From: UBA7887 sp964408735
GTDB taxonomy: Bacteria > Pseudomonadota > Alphaproteobacteria > UBA7887
NCBI GenBank assembly: GCA_964408735.1
Contig: CAYPAX010000100.1
Location: forward strand, 1-17,005
Length of the DNA: 17,005 bases
Reading direction: 5' to 3'
Shown here: piece by piece, positions 14,511-17,005 of the stretch
Numbering within the stretch: the first letter of the stretch is position 1
Layout of the letters: each line of letters begins with the position of its first letter
Made by a program: the position numbers and the translations under genes
The notes under the pieces: model-generated
What the model saw: only the letters and a program-made list of their open reading frames with translations
Told to the model about the DNA's origin: nothing
Database searches by the model: none

Positions 14511-15160
14511 CCCATCAGCGTCCTGAGAACGGTGAGAGCCTGACCCGGCAGGCCTACGAGCGCATCGAGGAGATGATCGTCACCCTGGTGTTGGCGCCTG
14601 GCGAGACCGTGTCCGAAGCGGACCTTGCGGAAGGCCTCGGCATGAGCCGCACGCCGGTGCGCGAGGCGCTGCAGAAGCTGGCGCGCGAGGGCCTTGTGCG
14701 GGTGATGCCGCGGCGTGGGCTCCTGATCACCGAGTTCGATGTCGGGCGCCAGCTGCGTATGCTCGACGTGCGCCGCCAGATCGACCGCCTGCTGGCCACG
14801 CGGGCGGCAACCCGCCGCACGTCGCAACAGGCCGAGGGCTTTCGCGACGTCGCCGACGCGTTCGGCGAGGCTGCCGGGCAGGACGACGATACGCTGTTCA
14901 CCCGCGCCGACCGCGCCTTCAACGCGCTCATCACTACCGCCGCCGCCAACGAGTTCGCGGCCGAGGCGGCCTCGCTCACGCAAGGCCTGTCGCGACGCTT
15001 CTGGTACGCCCACCATGAACGCTTCTCCGAGATCGGCCAGGCCGCCGATCTGCACCGTGCCATAGCACTGGCTATCGCCGACGGCGACGAGGAAGCCGCC
15101 GGCGCCGCCAGCGACGCGCTGCTGGATCACGTCGAGGCGTTCACTCGGGCGACGCTCTAG
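14507..15160 (+). CDS. GntR-family transcriptional regulator, FadR/FCD subfamily
   Basis: A 217-residue regulator. The winged helix-turn-helix is at ~12-76 (SEADLAEGLGMSRTPVREAL and the wing VRVMPRRGLLI). The C-terminal all-helical FCD ligand domain is at ~85-212. Most FCD proteins bind a metal through one Asp and three His; here Asp135, His183 and His208 fit, but the His expected in the DxxFH motif is Asn139 (RADRAFNAL). The effector or metal site may therefore be altered. It is the last gene of the metV-metF operon (ATGA overlap with metF), and the likely operator is the palindrome at 13056-13065, which would make it autoregulatory and the controller of the whole demethylation locus, probably as a repressor released by substrate or product. 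It converges on the cyclase gene, whose stop lies 16 bases beyond its own. Confidence 0.93.
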   Translation: MTHQRPENGESLTRQAYERIEEMIVTLVLAPGETVSEADLAEGLGMSRTPVREALQKLAREGLVRVMPRRGLLITEFDVGRQLRMLDVRRQIDRLLATRAATRRTSQQAEGFRDVADAFGEAAGQDDDTLFTRADRAFNALITTAAANEFAAEAASLTQGLSRRFWYAHHERFSEIGQAADLHRAIALAIADGDEEAAGAASDALLDHVEAFTRATL

Positions 15161-15176
15161 CAGCGACAAACATGCC

Positions 15177-17005
15177 TCAATCGGTCGCCGGTGCCGGATC
15201 CTCGATCCCGGCCTTGCGCAGGCCGTCCTGCATGAGTTCGATGAGATCGTCCATCATGTTGAGCTTCAAGGCTTCGTGGCGAGCGATCTCCGTGGTAAAG
15301 CCGGGGTACACCGCCATGAGCCTCTCCGCGGCGGCGTGCGCTTCGTCATCTCGCCCCATTTGCCCGTAGATCGCGGCCAGCAAATACTGGGTCCAATAGA
15401 AGCCTGGAATATTGATTTTTTGTGCCTCCGCGAGCGCATTTTCCAGATCGCCCTTGCGAAAGTGGTCGAGTGCCAGCGGGAAGCGATACCAGCCCTGATG
15501 GTTGGGGTTGAGGTGCATTGCCTTGCGAACGAGTGCTGTACCACGTTCCCAACGACCCGGATAGGACATGTGAAGCCCGGCGCCTGCCAATACGGTAGCA
15601 TTGTTCGGGTTCAAGGCGACGGCGCGGTCCGCAGCGGCGTAGAAGGCATCGACCTCGTTTCTATATGAATGCGTGCGGGCCAAGGCCCATTGTGTATTGG
15701 CGCTTTCGGGGTCTGCCAGCACGGCACGTCTTGCCGCTTCGAGAGCACGGTCCAAAGCGGTAGCGTCCGGGTCCTCGCCAAACATGAAGTTCTCGACATA
15801 CATGTTGGCTAGCCCCGCCCAGGCTTCGGAATATTGGGGATCTTCCGAAACCACGCGCTCCAGGCACTCTCTTGCCATTCGTCGGATGTCGCCCGAGTAG
15901 GTCTGCCAATAGGCATTAGAGAGAAGCACGCAATCGTAGGCTTCCAAAGTCTCAGGTGCCTTAGATCGAGATGTCGCCATTTCGTGTTGGAGAATGGCCC
16001 CCTCGAGGGGGTCCGCAATCGCCGCTACGACGCTCTCTGTTATCTCATCCTGAATGACAAAAACGTCGCGCGCGGTCAATTCACGCTCGAAGCTTTCCGC
16101 CCATAAGTTGGCACCCGTCCCGGCTTCGATTAGCCTGGCACTAGCACGGACCTTGTCCGTGGACCGGCGCACGCTTCCTTCAAGCACGTATTGTACGCCT
16201 AAATTGCGTGCAATAATTGCGGGTTCGGCTTCATAATCTCTTAAGCTGAAGCTTGTGCTGTGCGCGATCACGAATAGCTCGCGGAAGCGCGTCAAGGCGG
16301 TGATAATCTCTTCGGTAACTCCGTCGACAAAATAGTCATGCTGCGCGTCGCCACTCGAATTCGCGAACGGCAAGACGAGAATCGATGGGCCCTTAGGCAT
16401 AACCAATGTGTCATCGGTGATCGCCAATTCCTCGGGCGCCGGTGAGCGGGTCGATTGCCAGACGGCAATGGCAACGAGTGCGACGAGCGCTAACGCCGTC
16501 GGTATGAGGATTCTCGGTGAGCGCACGGCCGCGCGTTTCTTGTTCGCCGTCTCTCCATCGCCCAGCACGCGATAGGCGCGCACCGGTTCGGCGATATTCT
16601 TGACTTCGTGTTCGCCGAGAAAATCGAACGGGAAGCTCACCTGCGAGCGCACGCTGTCGAACACGCTGCCGGAAACGTTTATGCCGCCGGGATTGGCCAT
16701 CGCCTCCAGGCGTGCTGCGACGTTGACGCCGTCGCCGTAGACAGTGCCGTCCTCGGCCTCTTCGATGTCGCCGAGGTTGACGCCGATGCGGAACAGCATG
16801 CGGCGCTCGTTCGGCAGGCCTTCGTTGCGCTCGGCAAGCGCCGCCTGGGTCTCGGTGGCCGCCTGCACGGCGCCGGCGGCGCTGCCGAAGACGGCGAGAA
16901 CACTATCGCCGGCCATATCGACGACACGGCCGTCATTGGCCTCGATGTGTTCGCGGAAGACGTCTCGATATTCGCGTAGCGTGGCGATGGTGGCGCGTTC
17001 GTCGT
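15177..17005 (-). CDS. Membrane adenylate/guanylate cyclase with TolB-like and TPR regions (5' end outside window)
   Basis: The frame stays open through the right edge, so 608 residues are visible and roughly the first 27 are missing, including the strand with the first metal-binding Asp. What remains begins DERATIATLREY. The visible catalytic domain has DMAGDSVLA with the second metal Asp (visible residue 33) and YGDGVNVAAR with the transition-state Asn94 and Arg98. A transmembrane helix lies at visible residues ~165-182, followed by a TolB-like region (GPSILVLPFANSSGD, YFVDGVTEEIITALT, YVLEGSVRR) and TPR-type helices, including NPNNATVLAGAG and NPNHQGWYRF. The domain order equals that of the gene at 2240-4141, and both share motifs such as IQDEIT and the closing LRKAGI/LRKAGL. 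The visible motifs suggest an active enzyme. Confidence 0.92.
   Translation of the reverse strand, partial: DERATIATLREYRDVFREHIEANDGRVVDMAGDSVLAVFGSAAGAVQAATETQAALAERNEGLPNERRMLFRIGVNLGDIEEAEDGTVYGDGVNVAARLEAMANPGGINVSGSVFDSVRSQVSFPFDFLGEHEVKNIAEPVRAYRVLGDGETANKKRAAVRSPRILIPTALALVALVAIAVWQSTRSPAPEELAITDDTLVMPKGPSILVLPFANSSGDAQHDYFVDGVTEEIITALTRFRELFVIAHSTSFSLRDYEAEPAIIARNLGVQYVLEGSVRRSTDKVRASARLIEAGTGANLWAESFERELTARDVFVIQDEITESVVAAIADPLEGAILQHEMATSRSKAPETLEAYDCVLLSNAYWQTYSGDIRRMARECLERVVSEDPQYSEAWAGLANMYVENFMFGEDPDATALDRALEAARRAVLADPESANTQWALARTHSYRNEVDAFYAAADRAVALNPNNATVLAGAGLHMSYPGRWERGTALVRKAMHLNPNHQGWYRFPLALDHFRKGDLENALAEAQKINIPGFYWTQYLLAAIYGQMGRDDEAHAAAERLMAVYPGFTTEIARHEALKLNMMDDLIELMQDGLRKAGIEDPAPATD

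Noticed and set aside
15161..15176. Terminator between the converging GntR and cyclase genes
   Set aside because: Only 16 bases separate the stop codons, and no hairpin with a T-run is visible on either strand.

Overview
The window looks like chromosomal DNA of a GC-rich alphaproteobacterium, probably a Rhodospirillales-like lineage. I infer this from the base composition, from the class III cyclase/TolB-like/TPR receptor genes (a family often expanded in that group), and from a corrinoid methyltransferase operon of the type found in aerobic alphaproteobacteria. No rRNA, tRNA, CRISPR array or intact transposable element is visible.

Left flank (1-4437). All genes lie on the minus strand: a DsrE-like protein cut by the window edge, a truncated and decayed cyclase, an exported formylglycine-generating-enzyme-like (SUMF1-fold) protein, and a full-length membrane adenylate/guanylate cyclase with TolB-like and TPR regions. 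Coding density is lower here, with gaps of about 190 to 300 bases (156-416, 1008-1193, 2019-2239, 4142-4437) that hold no recognisable gene.

Core (4438-15160). This is a divergently arranged corrinoid-dependent methyl-transfer locus. Leftward from 13001 run nine closely spaced or overlapping genes: an internally duplicated unknown protein, an UroD-family (MtaA/CmuA-like) zinc methyltransferase, a corrinoid protein, a small four-cysteine unknown protein, a RACo-like corrinoid activator, a methyltetrahydrofolate:corrinoid methyltransferase (MtgA-like), a CobW-type GTPase, a thiamine-diphosphate enzyme of the acetolactate synthase superfamily, and a cupin. Rightward from 13090 run a MetV-like cysteine protein, methylenetetrahydrofolate reductase (MetF), and a GntR/FCD regulator, joined by ATGA overlaps. 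The 88-bp divergent region holds a perfect palindrome, TGGTATACCA, lying between the -35 and -10 boxes of the predicted leftward promoter, a good candidate operator for the GntR protein.

Inferred pathway: an unidentified methylated substrate donates its methyl group through the UroD-family protein to the corrinoid protein. MtgA moves it to tetrahydrofolate, and MetF/MetV oxidise methyl-THF to methylene-THF. The RACo-like protein reduces cobalamin that has become oxidised. The ThDP enzyme and cupin may act on the demethylated skeleton. The substrate is not readable from sequence. Two genes, the 208-aa first gene and the 112-aa four-cysteine gene, are undescribed as far as I can tell and are the best candidates for new components.

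Right edge (15177-17005). A second cyclase/TolB-like/TPR gene, convergent with the GntR gene and missing its N-terminus at the window end. The methyl-transfer locus therefore lies between paralogous cyclase genes.
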